Assembly (NCBI GenBank): GCA_947501315.1
Contig: CANMXH010000153.1
Coordinates: 1-5,447, forward strand
DNA from: Caulobacteraceae bacterium
GTDB taxonomy: Bacteria; Pseudomonadota; Alphaproteobacteria; Caulobacterales; Caulobacteraceae
DNA: 5,447 nt
Direction of reading: 5' to 3'
Shown here: positions 5,349 to 5,447 of the stretch, in pieces
How positions within the stretch are numbered: the first letter of the stretch is position 1
How the letters are laid out: each line of letters begins with the position of its first letter
Notes under the pieces: generated by a model
What the model saw: the letters and a program-made list of their open reading frames with translations, nothing else
What the model was told of the DNA's origin: nothing
Database searches by the model: none
Translations under genes and position numbers: made by a program

Positions 5349-5447
5349 TCAGCGGCGGTGATCCGGTAAGGCCCGAAGCAAGGGCCGCCAGCCGGAGGGC
5401 GCGTGGAAAACGGCTGCGCGGGGCAGGTCTGCTTCGTCGAAACGGTA
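5349..5447 (-). CDS. Possible 3' end of a leftward gene cut by the window edge, product unknown
   Basis: Reading leftward from the last base gives 32 codons and then TGA at 5349-5351. The peptide has a balanced composition, including RFDEADLPRAAVFHAPSGW and a tail ending PDHRR. About three quarters of codons end in G or C, less than in the confirmed genes. A second leftward frame is also open across the edge (stop near 5321), so the choice of frame is uncertain. If real, this gene converges on gor, with the palindromic repeat between the two. No family can be named from 32 residues. Confidence 0.22.
   Translation of the reverse strand, partial: YRFDEADLPRAAVFHAPSGWRPLLRALPDHRR

Noticed and set aside
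4950..5369. Rightward 139-codon open frame past the repeat
   Set aside because: It begins inside the palindromic repeat, has no ribosome-binding site or domain, and reads as Arg/Ser/Pro-rich chance sequence.
5229..5447. RNase P RNA, tmRNA, SRP RNA or a TPP/cobalamin riboswitch at the right end
   Set aside because: None of the conserved cores (for example GAGGAAAGTCC of RNase P, the GGAAG/GCAGC loop of SRP RNA, or a tag frame for tmRNA) is present on either strand. A TTTCGAC near the edge resembles tmRNA only superficially.

Overview
The window looks like chromosomal DNA from a high-GC alphaproteobacterium, most likely of the Caulobacterales (Brevundimonas or Caulobacter type). This rests on the strong G/C bias at third codon positions, a plant-type glutathione reductase, a promoter in front of the tRNA that fits the Caulobacter housekeeping sigma-factor pattern, and two intergenic palindromic repeats of a style I associate with that order. 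The genus is inference. The window opens exactly on an EcoRI site (GAATTC), which may be a clone boundary.

Layout from left to right. Positions 1-36 may be the last codons of a rightward gene cut by the edge. Positions 37-247 hold no convincing gene. A leftward tRNA-Val with anticodon CAC and encoded CCA lies at 248-322, with its promoter at 342-370. A leftward phosphoglycolate phosphatase gene (gph, 375-1079) follows. A 66-base spacer separates it from a rightward set: glmU (1146-2495), rpiA (2492-3175, overlapping glmU by four bases) and gor (3383-4765). A large two-tiered palindrome (3188-3361) fills most of the rpiA-gor gap. A second, unrelated palindromic repeat (4801-5004) lies just downstream of gor. 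The last 440 bases have no confident gene. They hold an AT-rich patch, several GC-rich potential hairpins and possibly the 3' end of a leftward gene entering from the right edge.

The genes are housekeeping. GlmU makes UDP-N-acetylglucosamine for peptidoglycan and lipopolysaccharide. RpiA interconverts ribose-5-phosphate and ribulose-5-phosphate in the pentose phosphate pathway. Gor keeps glutathione reduced with NADPH, much of which that pathway supplies. Gph removes 2-phosphoglycolate, a toxic by-product of DNA repair and oxidative metabolism. glmU and rpiA are probably translationally coupled. gor may be co-transcribed with them, but the palindrome could separate its expression.

I found no new defence, mobile or biosynthetic system. 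The parts most worth a second look are the two palindromic elements that bracket gor and the unassigned right end.
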